Assembly (NCBI RefSeq): GCF_007827045.1 | Contig: NZ_RPFW01000004.1 | Coordinates: 372,001 to 436,000 of the forward strand | Length of the DNA: 64,000 nt | Reading direction: 5' to 3' | From: Trebonia kvetii | GTDB lineage: Bacteria; Actinomycetota; Actinomycetes; Streptosporangiales; Streptosporangiaceae | Shown: one piece after another, positions 1-8,791 of the stretch | How positions within the stretch are numbered: position 1 is the stretch's first letter | Layout: each line of letters begins with the position of its first letter | Made by a program: the position numbers and the translations under genes | Notes under the pieces: generated by a model | The model's database searches: none | What the model saw: the letters and a program-made list of their open reading frames with translations, nothing else | What the model was told of the DNA's origin: nothing

Positions 1-491
1 ATGTTGTCCAGCGAGACGAGGCGGTGGAAGAACTGGCCGAGCGGGCTCAGCCCGAACAGCACGACGGTGATCGCGCTCGTGGTCCGGCGCATCCCGAGCC
101 GACGGCACAGCACGTAGAGGAGCACACAGGCGGCCAGGGTCAGGCACCACATGAACTGGCGGCCGACGAAGACGGCGGCCGCCACCCGGTTGAAGCCGTC
201 GGTCAGCCAGCCGAACAGCGCGATCTGCACCCAGCCGAGCGGCGGGTGGTCGTACCAGTAGCTGTAATGCGTGATCGTGTGCTGATGGACGATCGCCCAG
301 GCCTGGGCGACGTAGGTGCCCTCGTCGTCATCGACCCGGCCGGGCCAGCCCTCGAGGTTCCACGCGGTCGCCAGGCCGACGATGACAAGGAGCCCGGCGA
401 GCACCGCGGCGCTCACCTTGTGCCGGGCGAAGCGCGATGCCCGGGGGATCTCCACCCGAGCCGTGCCGATCCCGCTCTCAAGCGACTGCAT
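1..491 (-). CDS. GT-C family membrane glycosyltransferase, N-terminal part (cut by window edge)
   Basis: The minus-strand frame starts at the ATG at 491 and stays open to base 1, so only about 163 N-terminal residues are visible. A short cytoplasmic leader is followed by a membrane segment (about residues 26-43). Next comes a loop with the acidic motif VDDDEGTYVAQAW (D54-E57) and then YDHPPLGW. This pattern of an acidic pair in the first extracytoplasmic loop is typical of PMT/ArnT-like GT-C transferases, which move a sugar from a polyprenyl-phosphate donor outside the membrane. Two further hydrophobic stretches follow. The acceptor cannot be judged from this fragment. It diverges from the helicase gene at 728. 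Confidence 0.75.
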   Translation of the reverse strand, partial: MQSLESGIGTARVEIPRASRFARHKVSAAVLAGLLVIVGLATAWNLEGWPGRVDDDEGTYVAQAWAIVHQHTITHYSYWYDHPPLGWVQIALFGWLTDGFNRVAAAVFVGRQFMWCLTLAACVLLYVLCRRLGMRRTTSAITVVLFGLSPLGQFFHRLVSLDN

Positions 492-727
492 CTGGCTGAG
501 TAATTCCTTTGGTCGAGAGAAAAACAAAAGCCAACGAATGCCGTAAAGCTACCGGAAGGCACTGCTCACCGGGATGCCGACCACGATCACGAAGTCACCA
601 CGATGCCAAGGCGGCGGACCGCCGGGCACAGTGCCGTTCCCGCCGCCGTTTGCGCCGTCGGAAGCCGGGTAGTTGGGACTCCCCTAGGAGCGCGCGCCGC
701 GGCGCGCAAGACCGCGGAGGACCGCGC
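492..727. other. Divergent intergenic region
   Basis: This 236-base gap lies between the glycosyltransferase and helicase genes. Its left part is less GC-rich than its surroundings, as expected of a promoter region. A self-complementary stretch (GCGCGCCGCGGCGCGC) sits at 691-706, just before the ribosome binding site of the helicase gene, and could form a hairpin in its leader. I see no gene in it. Confidence 0.4.
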
Positions 728-3700
728 GTGAGCGAGCCGAGCCAGCGCCCAGAGCCGATCCAGCCGGTGCTCACCGAGCCCGTCGACGAAAGCCCCGTTG
801 ATGTAGGCGAGGCCAGACGGCTTGCCCTGGTCGCCGCCGCGCAACGGCAGTGGACGGACGCGCTGACCGATCTGGGCGGCCGCAACACGCTGCTGTACTA
901 CAAGGACCGCAGGGCAGGGACGCTTGACCTGGCCGACGCCGACCCGGATGCCGTCGAGCGCTTTGAGAAGAGCGGGCACATCAGGCTCACCAAGCTCTTC
1001 GCCGACGCGGACATCAGGGCCGACGCCATCCGGCGCATGCAGGCGATCTACCGCAAGGCGCGCGAACTGCAGGAGGAACGCGGCATCAAGGCCGGCTACC
1101 TGGCCACCGGCCTCGCGCGCTGGGACGAGCTGTTCCTCGAGCCGGCCGCACCGGTCCTGCTCCGCCCGCTGACGATCGCGCCGACCCGCGCGCGGTACGA
1201 CGACTTCGACCTCACGCTCGATGACGACACCGAAGTCAACCCCGTCCTGCTGCACAAGCTAGGCACCGTGTTTGACGCGGTGATCGACAGGCCTGCGCCC
1301 GACAGGATCGCGGGCCAGCTGGCCAAGGCCGCCCGCGACACGGAGATCCCGGGCTTCCGCATCGACAAGCGCAAGGTCATCGGCACCTTTACCTACGCCA
1401 AGCTGCCCATGGTGCGCGACCTGGAGGCGGCGGGCGACCTGCTCGCGGACAGCGACCTGGTCGCGGCGATCGCCGGCGACCCGCAGGCGCAGCTGGCGGT
1501 CGCCCCCGACGCGGCGGTGGACGCCGAACTGGCCGAACCCACCCTGGCCGGCATGACCGACCCGGTGGCCGACTACTCCATCCTCGACGCCGACTCCTCG
1601 CAGCGCGCCGCGATTGACGCCGTCCTCGCCGGCCGGAGCCTGGTCATCCACGGGCCGCCGGGCACCGGCAAGTCGCAGACAATCGCCAACCTGATCGCCG
1701 CGATGGTCGCCCGCGGCAGGAAGGTGCTTTTCGTGGCGGAGAAGCGCGCCGCGATCGACGCGGTGCTCTCCCGGCTGTCCGTCGCGGGCCTCGCCGATCT
1801 GGTCCTCGACATCCACGAGGGGGCAAGGGACAGGCAGCGGATCGCGGCCGGGCTCGGCGTCACCCTGGACCAGGCGGTCCGCGCGGCCGACCCGGACACC
1901 TCCGCGCTGCACCGCAGGCTGACCGACAGGCAGCGCCGCCTCGCCAGGCACACCGCGGCGCTGCACCGTCCGCACGAGCCATGGCAGCTGTCCGCCTACC
2001 AGGTCCAGTCCGCGCTGCTCGGCGTCCCGGACAGGGCGCGGGTCGCCACCAGGCTGGCGGCGCCGGACCGAATCACTGCCGAGCTGGCCGAACAGCTACG
2101 CGACGAGCTCCGCGAGTTCACTCGCCTCGGCGGCTTCGAGGCCCACCCCGGCGCCACCCCCTGGTTCGGCGCGCCGCTGCGCACCCGCGAGGAGGCCCGT
2201 GCCGCGATCGACCTCGCGGTCACGCTGAACACCAGGACGCTCCCCGAGGCGATCACCCGCCTCGCCGCCGCCTGCCAGGAGCTTGACCTGCCCGCCAGGG
2301 ACCTGCTGTCCAATCATCGCGAACGGACGCGGCTGACCGAGATTTTCGCCCGCACTCACGATGCGGAGCAGGGCAAGCACAGCTTCCTCGACCGTAGGGC
2401 GCTGCGCCGCCAGGTCCGCGCGGAGTGGCAGGCCCTGCCGGGAGTGGGGCCGGACAGCGAGCCAAGGCTGCCGCGGGAGTACCCGGCGCTCGTGCTCAGC
2501 TGGCGCGAATGCGGTCGCCAGCTCGCGGAGCTCGCCAGGCTCGCGCCGTTGTCCGGCCTCGACTCTGATCCGGACTCCGCCGTCGCGGCCCTGGCCGCCG
2601 ACCAGGAGACGCCGTGGCGGCTGCCCCGGCTGTACAAGCTGGCCAGGCGGTTCGCCGACCTTGGACTCGGCCCGCTGCTCGACGAGGTCGCCCCGCTGGC
2701 CTCCGAGCAGCTGGTCGCCGAGCAGTCGCCCGCGGTGGACCCGGCCACCGCGGGCGGCTTCGGCGGCGGTGCCATGACGGCATCGGGTGACAGCGCACCC
2801 GACTTCGTCGCGGCCGCGTTCGACTGGGCGTGGTACCGGGCGATCCTCGATGACATCCGCGTCGCCGATCCCGACTACGCGGCCGAGGGGGGAGGCGCGC
2901 TCGACGAGCTCGCCGACGACTTCCGCCGCTACGATGCGGAGCACCTCGGCGCCAACAGGGCGCGGGTGCGCGGTGCCTGGGCTCGCAGGCTGCGCGAGAC
3001 GGTTGACCAGCATCCGCTGCAGGCCCGGGTGATCCGCAAGCAGGCGGCGCTGCGCCGCGGGCACCTGCCGCTGCGTCGGCTCCTCGACCAGGCCGGTGAC
3101 GTGCTGTTCGGGCTCAAGCCGTGCTGGGCGATGTCACCGCTGATGGTCAGCCAGGTGCTGCCGCTCGCCCGGCTGTTCGACGTGGTCATCTTCGACGAGG
3201 CCAGCCAGGTGGTGCCCGCCGACGCGATCGGCTCCATGATCAGGGCGCACCAGGTGGTGGTGGCGGGCGATGACAGGCAGCTGCCGCCCACCAGCTTCTT
3301 CCACCAGATCGATCCCGGTGACCCCGAGGACGACGATCCAGACGAGGGCCTTGTCTCGCTGCGGGCCGGCTTCGAGTCGGTGCTCGACGCGCTGCGGCCG
3401 CTGCTCCCGACCTGCCCATTGACCTGGCACTACCGCAGCAGGGACGAACGGCTGGTGGCGTTCTCCAACGAGCGGATCTACGGCGGGGCGCTGACCACGT
3501 TCCCCGGCGTGGCCCGCGACGACGTGCTGCGGCACGTCGTGGTGGGGGAGGGCGGCGACGGGACCGCCGACGAGGTCACCGAGGTGGTCCGGCTCATCCT
3601 CGAGCACGCGAGGACCCGCCCCGCAGAATCGCTCGGCGTGATCGCGCTCGGCGTCAAGCACGCGGAACGCATCGATACCGCACTGCGCGACGCCCTGACC

Positions 3701-4861
3701 GCGGCCACCGCCGCCCCCGCGTCCCCGGCGCGACTGCTCACGTCCGCGGCGGCACGGGAGCTCGAGTCGTTCTTCGCCGAGGACGTGCCCGAGCCGTTCT
3801 TCGTCAAGAACCTGGAGCGCGTGCAGGGCGACGAGCGGGACGCGATCATCATCTCCGTCGGCTACGGCAAGCACCCCGACGGGCGGATGCGCTACCAGTG
3901 GGGCCCGCTGCTGCGCGACGGCGGCGAGCGCAGGCTCAACGTCGCCGCGACCCGCGCGCGGCGGCGCCTCACCGTAGTCAGCGCCTTCTCCAGCCACGAC
4001 GTCGACCCGTCACGACTCAGCGCGCCCGGCGCGCGGATGCTCGCCGAGTATCTGGAGTACGCCCGCGCGGGCGGCGTCCCGGTCGCCGCGGCGGGCTACG
4101 CGGACGCGGACGGCCAGCCGCAGGGCGGTGCCGGCGGACAGGGGGCCGACGTGGCCTTCCAGACGGACGTGGCGGCGCGGCTCAGCGACCTGGGCATCAC
4201 CGTGGTCCCGCAGTACGGCGTCGGCGGGTACCGTGTCGACTTCGCGGCGTCGCACCCCGACGACGCGTCGCGGATGATCCTCGCCATCGAGGCCGACGGC
4301 GCGGGCTACCGGGACTCGGGCGGCGTACGCGACCGCGACCGGCTGCGCAAGGAGCACCTGGAGCGGCTCGGCTGGCGCGTGCACCGGCTCTGGTCAACCG
4401 CCTGGTTCACCGATCCGGAGGGCGAACTGGCGAAGCTGCGCCGGGCCTTCGACTCCGCCGTCCGCGCCGCGCCGCCGCCCCCACCCGAGCCGGAGTCCGA
4501 AGCCCCGTCAAGCACCGGGACCGTCGACGGCAACGAGGCCCTCGACGGCACAGGCACCCCGGCAGGCCCCACGGCCGCGCCGACGGCCAGGATCGAGCCC
4601 GAGCCCAAACCCGATCCACTAACGGGTGCCTCATCGTCGCCCGGGGGGACGCGTGCGCCCGAGTCCCGGCAGCCCGACGCGGAGCCCTGGCAGCGGGACG
4701 AGGAGTCGTGGCCGCGAACCGGCGACCCCCGCCGCGCGATCCCGCTAGGCCCAGGCGAGCGTCGGCAACTGGGCGGCCCCGCGCCCAGGGCCCTCCCCGT
4801 CTCCGGCAGCACCACCGGCCTGCGCGCCCTCCCCTCCGCCAGTGACCCCCAGGACAGCTGA
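728..4861 (+). CDS. DUF4011-type SF1 helicase with C-terminal PD-(D/E)XK (Vsr/DUF559-like) nuclease domain
   Basis: I chose the GTG at 728 because GGAGG lies at 716-720, although the frame is open further upstream; this gives 1377 residues. The N-terminus carries the DUF4011 signature (DLGGRNTLLYYKD). A superfamily-1 helicase core follows, with Walker A GPPGTGKS (about residue 309), the DEAS Walker B box (about 823), GDDRQLPPT, and a C-terminal ERVQGDERDAIIIS and NVAATRARR segment. At about 1150-1260 a small nuclease fold is suggested by YRVDFA, AIEADG (E1188) and RDRDRLRKEHLERLGW. The last roughly 110 residues are proline- and glycine-rich and probably disordered. Proteins of this architecture have been reported as single-gene phage defence (DUF4011-helicase-Vsr). 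A defence role here is an inference; a housekeeping DNA-repair role is also possible. Confidence 0.85.
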   Translation: MSEPSQRPEPIQPVLTEPVDESPVDVGEARRLALVAAAQRQWTDALTDLGGRNTLLYYKDRRAGTLDLADADPDAVERFEKSGHIRLTKLFADADIRADAIRRMQAIYRKARELQEERGIKAGYLATGLARWDELFLEPAAPVLLRPLTIAPTRARYDDFDLTLDDDTEVNPVLLHKLGTVFDAVIDRPAPDRIAGQLAKAARDTEIPGFRIDKRKVIGTFTYAKLPMVRDLEAAGDLLADSDLVAAIAGDPQAQLAVAPDAAVDAELAEPTLAGMTDPVADYSILDADSSQRAAIDAVLAGRSLVIHGPPGTGKSQTIANLIAAMVARGRKVLFVAEKRAAIDAVLSRLSVAGLADLVLDIHEGARDRQRIAAGLGVTLDQAVRAADPDTSALHRRLTDRQRRLARHTAALHRPHEPWQLSAYQVQSALLGVPDRARVATRLAAPDRITAELAEQLRDELREFTRLGGFEAHPGATPWFGAPLRTREEARAAIDLAVTLNTRTLPEAITRLAAACQELDLPARDLLSNHRERTRLTEIFARTHDAEQGKHSFLDRRALRRQVRAEWQALPGVGPDSEPRLPREYPALVLSWRECGRQLAELARLAPLSGLDSDPDSAVAALAADQETPWRLPRLYKLARRFADLGLGPLLDEVAPLASEQLVAEQSPAVDPATAGGFGGGAMTASGDSAPDFVAAAFDWAWYRAILDDIRVADPDYAAEGGGALDELADDFRRYDAEHLGANRARVRGAWARRLRETVDQHPLQARVIRKQAALRRGHLPLRRLLDQAGDVLFGLKPCWAMSPLMVSQVLPLARLFDVVIFDEASQVVPADAIGSMIRAHQVVVAGDDRQLPPTSFFHQIDPGDPEDDDPDEGLVSLRAGFESVLDALRPLLPTCPLTWHYRSRDERLVAFSNERIYGGALTTFPGVARDDVLRHVVVGEGGDGTADEVTEVVRLILEHARTRPAESLGVIALGVKHAERIDTALRDALTAATAAPASPARLLTSAAARELESFFAEDVPEPFFVKNLERVQGDERDAIIISVGYGKHPDGRMRYQWGPLLRDGGERRLNVAATRARRRLTVVSAFSSHDVDPSRLSAPGARMLAEYLEYARAGGVPVAAAGYADADGQPQGGAGGQGADVAFQTDVAARLSDLGITVVPQYGVGGYRVDFAASHPDDASRMILAIEADGAGYRDSGGVRDRDRLRKEHLERLGWRVHRLWSTAWFTDPEGELAKLRRAFDSAVRAAPPPPPEPESEAPSSTGTVDGNEALDGTGTPAGPTAAPTARIEPEPKPDPLTGASSSPGGTRAPESRQPDAEPWQRDEESWPRTGDPRRAIPLGPGERRQLGGPAPRALPVSGSTTGLRALPSASDPQDS

Positions 4862-4957
4862 CCCCTTTACGTCCCCCCGCGCCCGCGCCGCAGGCGCCGG
4901 GTACGGTGGAGCCGCCTGCACCCGGTCGCGGCCCGGTGGGCCGCCCAGCCTGGGACG

Positions 4958-5518
4958 TCAGGATGAGCCCGGTTCCCCGGCCGCCTGGCCCGCGGGATCC
5001 GCGCTATTCGCCGCCGCCCGGATTTTCGGCGGCGGCGAGGCCGGCGGGGGCAGTCCGCGCTTGCGCGCCACCTCCCGGAGCACGGGCAGTGCCGCGAAGT
5101 AGCTGCCCACCACCGAGCTCGCGGTGACCCCGACATCGACCGACACCCGGCCTTCCCTGGCCCAGTAGACGTCCTTGAGGTCGAGGAGCAGCGCGAACTC
5201 ATCGACGATGAGCGCGAGCCCCGAGCCGTAGGCGATCCCGGTGACCGGGTGACGGCGCAGCTTCTCGTCGCCGCGGACGGCGACCGCGCCGACGCCGGCG
5301 AGCAGGCCGATGCCCCACATGTAATGGTGCAGGTGCTCGCCGCCGACGCTCAGGTTCTTGAACGGACCGTTGCCGGCCCTGATGGCGTGGGTAATCCCCC
5401 GCACCCCGGCGAAGGTCCCCGTGAAGGCCAGCCAGCTGATGAGCGCCGACTGCTGCCCGGTGTCGAGCTCACTGCCGAACGCGTCGCGTATATCCGCGAT
5501 CACGGAACGTTTCCCCAT
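4958..5518 (-). CDS. Conserved integral membrane protein
   Basis: The protein has 186 residues from the ATG at 5518; a GTG at 5527 is an alternative start. It has about four hydrophobic segments and a conserved-looking GGEHLHHYMWGIGLL stretch, in which paired histidines follow a glycine-rich turn. I recognise it only as a type of uncharacterised membrane protein found in actinomycetes and cannot assign a reaction. The C-terminal 30 residues are rich in proline and alanine. It diverges from the cysteine hydrolase gene at 5589, so about 70 bases would hold both promoters. Confidence 0.7.
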   Translation of the reverse strand: MGKRSVIADIRDAFGSELDTGQQSALISWLAFTGTFAGVRGITHAIRAGNGPFKNLSVGGEHLHHYMWGIGLLAGVGAVAVRGDEKLRRHPVTGIAYGSGLALIVDEFALLLDLKDVYWAREGRVSVDVGVTASSVVGSYFAALPVLREVARKRGLPPPASPPPKIRAAANSADPAGQAAGEPGSS

Positions 5519-5588
5519 TCCCGGCACGATACGCCGGCCGGAAACTGGATGTTAGGTTGAGTCGAGGCACTGACGAAGGAGTACCCCG

Positions 5589-6236
5589 ATGGCCAGCGAC
5601 CTGTACGCACTGCTCGTGGTTGACATGCAGAACGGTTTCTGCCACCCGGACGGCTCGTTCGAGAGGATCGGACGCGGCTGCGAGGGCGCGATGGACGCCG
5701 TTCGCAACGCCGCGGTCGCGGTCGGCCAGGCGCGCCGCGCCGGGGTTCCCGTGATCTTCACCAGGCACGTGTACCGGCCCGGCCGCCCCGACGAGGGCGC
5801 CGCCCTGATCGGGAACAGCCCCGAGCTGGCCGGCGTGTCCGGCCTCGCCGTCGGTACCTGGGACGCCGAGGTCTGCGACGAGCTCGGCTGCGCCCCCGAT
5901 GACCTCGTGGTGGACAAGGTCCGCTTCGACGCCTTCCAGTGGACGTCGCTCGAGCCGCTGCTGCGCGGCCTTGGCGTCAACGCCCTGATGATCTGCGGCG
6001 TGGTCACGAACATCTGCGTGGAGACCACCGCCCGCTCGGCCTTTATGCGCGACTTCGCCGTCACACTGCTCGCCGACTGCTGCGCGGCCAAGACCCGCCG
6101 CCTGCACGAGCTGTCCATCGAGGTACTCAGCAGCTACGAGCTCGCCGAGATCGCCAGCGTCACCGACGGCTTCGATGCGGGAAACCCCGCGGGCACCGCC
6201 GGCCGCCTCCCGTCCCCGGTCTTCGCCTCCGCCTGA
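5589..6236 (+). CDS. Isochorismatase-family cysteine hydrolase
   Basis: The protein has 215 residues and a clear ribosome binding site (GAAGGAG, 5576-5582). The Asp-Lys-Cys triad of this family is visible: Asp in VVDMQNGFC, Lys in VDKVRFDAF, and the nucleophilic Cys in GVVTNICVETTARSA. Relatives hydrolyse amides or vinyl ethers such as nicotinamide, isochorismate, N-carbamoyl compounds or biuret. The typical metal-binding DxHxxxxH motif of true nicotinamidases is not evident, so the substrate is left open. It is a soluble enzyme with no obvious operon partner. Its last 62 bases overlap the possible start of the lectin-like frame downstream. Confidence 0.88.
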   Translation: MASDLYALLVVDMQNGFCHPDGSFERIGRGCEGAMDAVRNAAVAVGQARRAGVPVIFTRHVYRPGRPDEGAALIGNSPELAGVSGLAVGTWDAEVCDELGCAPDDLVVDKVRFDAFQWTSLEPLLRGLGVNALMICGVVTNICVETTARSAFMRDFAVTLLADCCAAKTRRLHELSIEVLSSYELAEIASVTDGFDAGNPAGTAGRLPSPVFASA

Positions 6237-6687
6237 CGGTCAACCCGCCAACGCCGTCGTCACCAGACACTTCCTGCTGTTCAACGTGGGCCTGCAAAAG
6301 TGCGCCGTGCAGAACGGCACCCTTGACCAGCTTTACCTGACGACCTGTCCCGATGCCTCGCGCACCGACATCAACCACTCCGCCCTGTGGATCCAGAACA
6401 CCTACGGTCAGATCGTCAACATGCACAGCGACTTCTGCATGATCGTGACCGGCGCGACGCCTGGTTCCGGCGTCTGGCTCACCGGCCCGACAGCCGCGGG
6501 CAGCGGTAAATGCACCGATGTCACCGTCGACGAATGGAATTTCGGCAGCGAAGGTCCGGATTTCCAGTTCACGAATGATCACAGTCACCTGTACATGACC
6601 GGGAACTCGTCGGGGGGGCTGACCCAGAACAACCAGGGAGACGCCAACCAGTACTGGGCTGAGCTGCCCACCAACTCGGCGAATTAG
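6175..6687 (+). pseudogene. Lectin-like (ricin-type beta-trefoil?) domain fragment
   Basis: An open frame covers 170 residues, but the first 20 codons lie inside the 3' end of the hydrolase gene and have no good ribosome binding site. The recognisable part begins around 6265 (FLLFNVGLQKC) and contains LWIQNTYGQIVNMHSDFCMI and DFQFTNDHSHLYMTGN. This tryptophan-, asparagine- and cysteine-rich pattern suggests an extracellular beta-trefoil or sugar-binding domain. No signal peptide is present, although such a domain with paired cysteines would be expected outside the cell. Base composition is visibly less GC-rich than the neighbours. I read it as the 3' remnant of a transferred secreted protein gene, although a functional small protein cannot be excluded. 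Confidence 0.45.
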
Positions 6688-6719
6688 GAAGACCTGACCT
6701 CTCGGCCCGCGTCGTGGCG

Positions 6720-7106
6720 TTAATGCGTGGCGACGCGGGCGAGCAGGCGCCAGCCGAGCAGGAAAAGGCCGAGAAAGGCGAGCGCCACCACGATGAACGC
6801 GGCGGCTGTGCCCTGACCGGAAACGACGCGCAAGATCATGCCGAGCGCCACGGTGCACAGCCAGACCGCGAGGCCGCTCGGCCGGATGGCGAGCGGTCGC
6901 CGCCAGGCGCGCGACGCGGCCCAGCCGGCCCCGAGCCCGCACAGGAACGGCCAGGAGGTCGACGCGATCCCGGCGATGGTCTCGCCCTGCGTGTGGCTGG
7001 CGCGCCCGATGACCACGAAGATCAGCACGCAGCAGACGTCGACAACCGCGGAAACCCTGGCCAGGCGCATGCCCGCAAGCTTAGCCGCGGCGGTGAAACC
7101 GATCAT
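6720..7106 (-). CDS. DUF3054-like integral membrane protein
   Basis: This is a 128-residue protein with four predicted membrane helices. The sequence DVCCVLIFVVIGRASH near the first helix, the TSWPFLCGLGAGW segment and the RVVSGQGTAAAFIVVA stretch match the DUF3054 family of small actinobacterial membrane proteins, whose function is unknown. The start could also be the ATG at 7070 (MRLARV), which would remove 12 residues; neither has a convincing ribosome binding site. It is convergent with the lectin-like fragment and diverges from the amidase homologue. Confidence 0.75.
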   Translation of the reverse strand: MIGFTAAAKLAGMRLARVSAVVDVCCVLIFVVIGRASHTQGETIAGIASTSWPFLCGLGAGWAASRAWRRPLAIRPSGLAVWLCTVALGMILRVVSGQGTAAAFIVVALAFLGLFLLGWRLLARVATH

Positions 7107-7296
7107 CCGCCAGAACGTGTGCGGGCTGACCCTGGCCGCGCGTCATGGCACCGGTGGGGCGGGAGCAGGCGGAGCCGCGCACTCGTTCGGGGTAGCGGAA
7201 AACAATGGCGGCGGATACCCGCATATCTGCGTATTTGGGGGGTGCGCTTGGATCTTTGCTTATCTGATTTTCAGGTAACGGGGCGATCATGGGGAG

Positions 7297-8421
7297 ATGG
7301 GTACCTGGGTGATCCGCATCGCCGCCGGTGCGGAAGACAACGGCGTCGGCCCTAGGCTCGCGGTCAAGGACTGTATCGATGTGGCGGGGCTGCCGACGAC
7401 GGCGGGCTGCCCCGTGGTCGCGGAGATGGCAGAACCCGCCAACGCCGACGCGATGGTCGTCGCCTCCGCTCGCGCGGGCGGCGCCAGGATCGTCGGCAAG
7501 ACCGGGCTCACCGAGCTGTGCTGGTCGGCGAACGGCATCAACCACTGGTCGGGCACGCCGGTCAACCCGCGCGACCCGAGGCGGCTGGCAGGCGGTTCGT
7601 CGAGCGGTTCCGCGGTGGCGGTCGCGCTCGGCGAGGCCAACGTGGCGCTCGGCACCGACACCACCGGCGGGGTCAGGATTCCCGCGGCCTGCTGCGGCGT
7701 GGCCGGCCTGAAGACCGGCTACGGCAGGGTCTCTGTGAAGGGCGTCTACCCGCTCGGGCCGTCGCTCGACACGGTGGGACCGATCGGCCCGGATGTGGCC
7801 GCGCTCGAGCTCGGCATGCGGCTGCTCGAGCCGGGGTTCCGTGTGCCGGACGCGCCGGGGGGGCTCATCGCCGGACGGATCGGCACGCCGCCGCTCGGCG
7901 GCGGACCTGACCCGGCGGTGGACACCGCCGTCGACCGCGCCCTGGCGGCGGCCGGTGTCGCGGTGACGGCCGTGCCCGGCTTCGACGCGGGCGCGGCGCT
8001 CGCCGCCACCGGGGTGATCACCGACGCCGAGGGATTCCGCTGCAACGCCTACCTGATGCCGTACCTGCGGCAGCTCAGCCCGCACGTGCAGCGCAACCTC
8101 GAGCGCGGCGCCCGGCTGACCCGGACCGACCGCGCGGAGGCGGACCGCTGCAAGACCGCGGTGCACGAGGCGTTCGACGCGCTGCTCGCCGACTTCCCCG
8201 TGCTCGTCCTGCCGACGCTGCTCGGGCCGCCGCCGCTGCTCGGCGGGCACAGCTACCCGCTGACCGCGCTGACTGCCCCCGTCAACCTTGCCGGGCTGCC
8301 CGCGCTGTCGCTGCCGGTGCCCGCGCCGGACGGCCTGATCGTGTCCATGCAGGTGATCGGGGCCACCGAGGAACAGGTGCTCGCGTTCGGACGCGCTGTG
8401 GAGAAGGCCGTCAGCGGCTGA
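7297..8421 (+). CDS. Amidase-signature family protein lacking the serine nucleophile
   Basis: The protein has 374 residues, shorter than the usual 450-500. The catalytic lysine (LAVKD, K24) and the cis-serine loop (GGSSSGSA, about 99-106) of the Ser-cisSer-Lys triad are present. The nucleophile motif, normally GTDxGGSxRxP, reads GTDTTGGVRIP at 119-129, with Gly125 where the nucleophilic serine should be. The residue follows directly from the codons GGC GGG. Family members hydrolyse amides such as Glu-tRNA(Gln) intermediates, allophanate or aryl amides. Without the serine this protein is probably inactive on amides or has another role. No operon partner is evident, and the last residues precede a 370-base gap. 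Confidence 0.8.
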   Translation: MGTWVIRIAAGAEDNGVGPRLAVKDCIDVAGLPTTAGCPVVAEMAEPANADAMVVASARAGGARIVGKTGLTELCWSANGINHWSGTPVNPRDPRRLAGGSSSGSAVAVALGEANVALGTDTTGGVRIPAACCGVAGLKTGYGRVSVKGVYPLGPSLDTVGPIGPDVAALELGMRLLEPGFRVPDAPGGLIAGRIGTPPLGGGPDPAVDTAVDRALAAAGVAVTAVPGFDAGAALAATGVITDAEGFRCNAYLMPYLRQLSPHVQRNLERGARLTRTDRAEADRCKTAVHEAFDALLADFPVLVLPTLLGPPPLLGGHSYPLTALTAPVNLAGLPALSLPVPAPDGLIVSMQVIGATEEQVLAFGRAVEKAVSG

Positions 8422-8785
8422 GACGGCCGCCGGTTCGCCCGCCCGGCGGGCCGGGGACCGGGGCGGTGCGCGACAATAGGCGGATGCACATCGCGCCTCT
8501 CACGCCACAGGAGTGCCGACGGTGCCCGGGCGGGACGGGGGGCGGCGGTGGTCGCGGCGCCCAATGGGCCGTGATCGATGCTGCTCAGCGTGGACTTGGT
8601 CGAGAGTGCCTGCTGCGGTGGCGCGGGCGCTGCTACGCTTCCGGTCACGCTAGTCATGCGCGTCGGATATCAACGCCTTTGCGGGAGGCGCGCGGCCGGG
8701 GTACGGGGGTCGTCGCTGTGGAAGACATCATCTTCCGTCTGCCTTGGACCGGGACTGCCCGGCTGCCTGACGGTGGACTGAGGGT
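8422..8785 (+). other. Gene-free region upstream of the aldehyde dehydrogenases
   Basis: This stretch holds several short open frames (for example 8466-8789 and 8578-8781) whose translations are arginine-, glycine- and cysteine-rich and show no domain, good ribosome binding site or wobble-position GC bias. I see no supported gene. In several actinomycetes a deoxyribose-phosphate aldolase gene precedes the aldehyde dehydrogenase pair; no trace of it is visible here. A promoter for the pair is expected in this region. Confidence 0.4.
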
Positions 8786-8791
8786 TTGAGT

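Noticed and set aside
509..727. A longer N-terminus for the helicase protein
   Set aside because: The upstream translation is arginine- and serine-rich with no homology, and a strong ribosome binding site precedes the GTG at 728.
8466..8789. A short open frame before the aldehyde dehydrogenase genes
   Set aside because: The composition is arginine-, glycine- and cysteine-rich, there is no ribosome binding site, and it resembles no known family.
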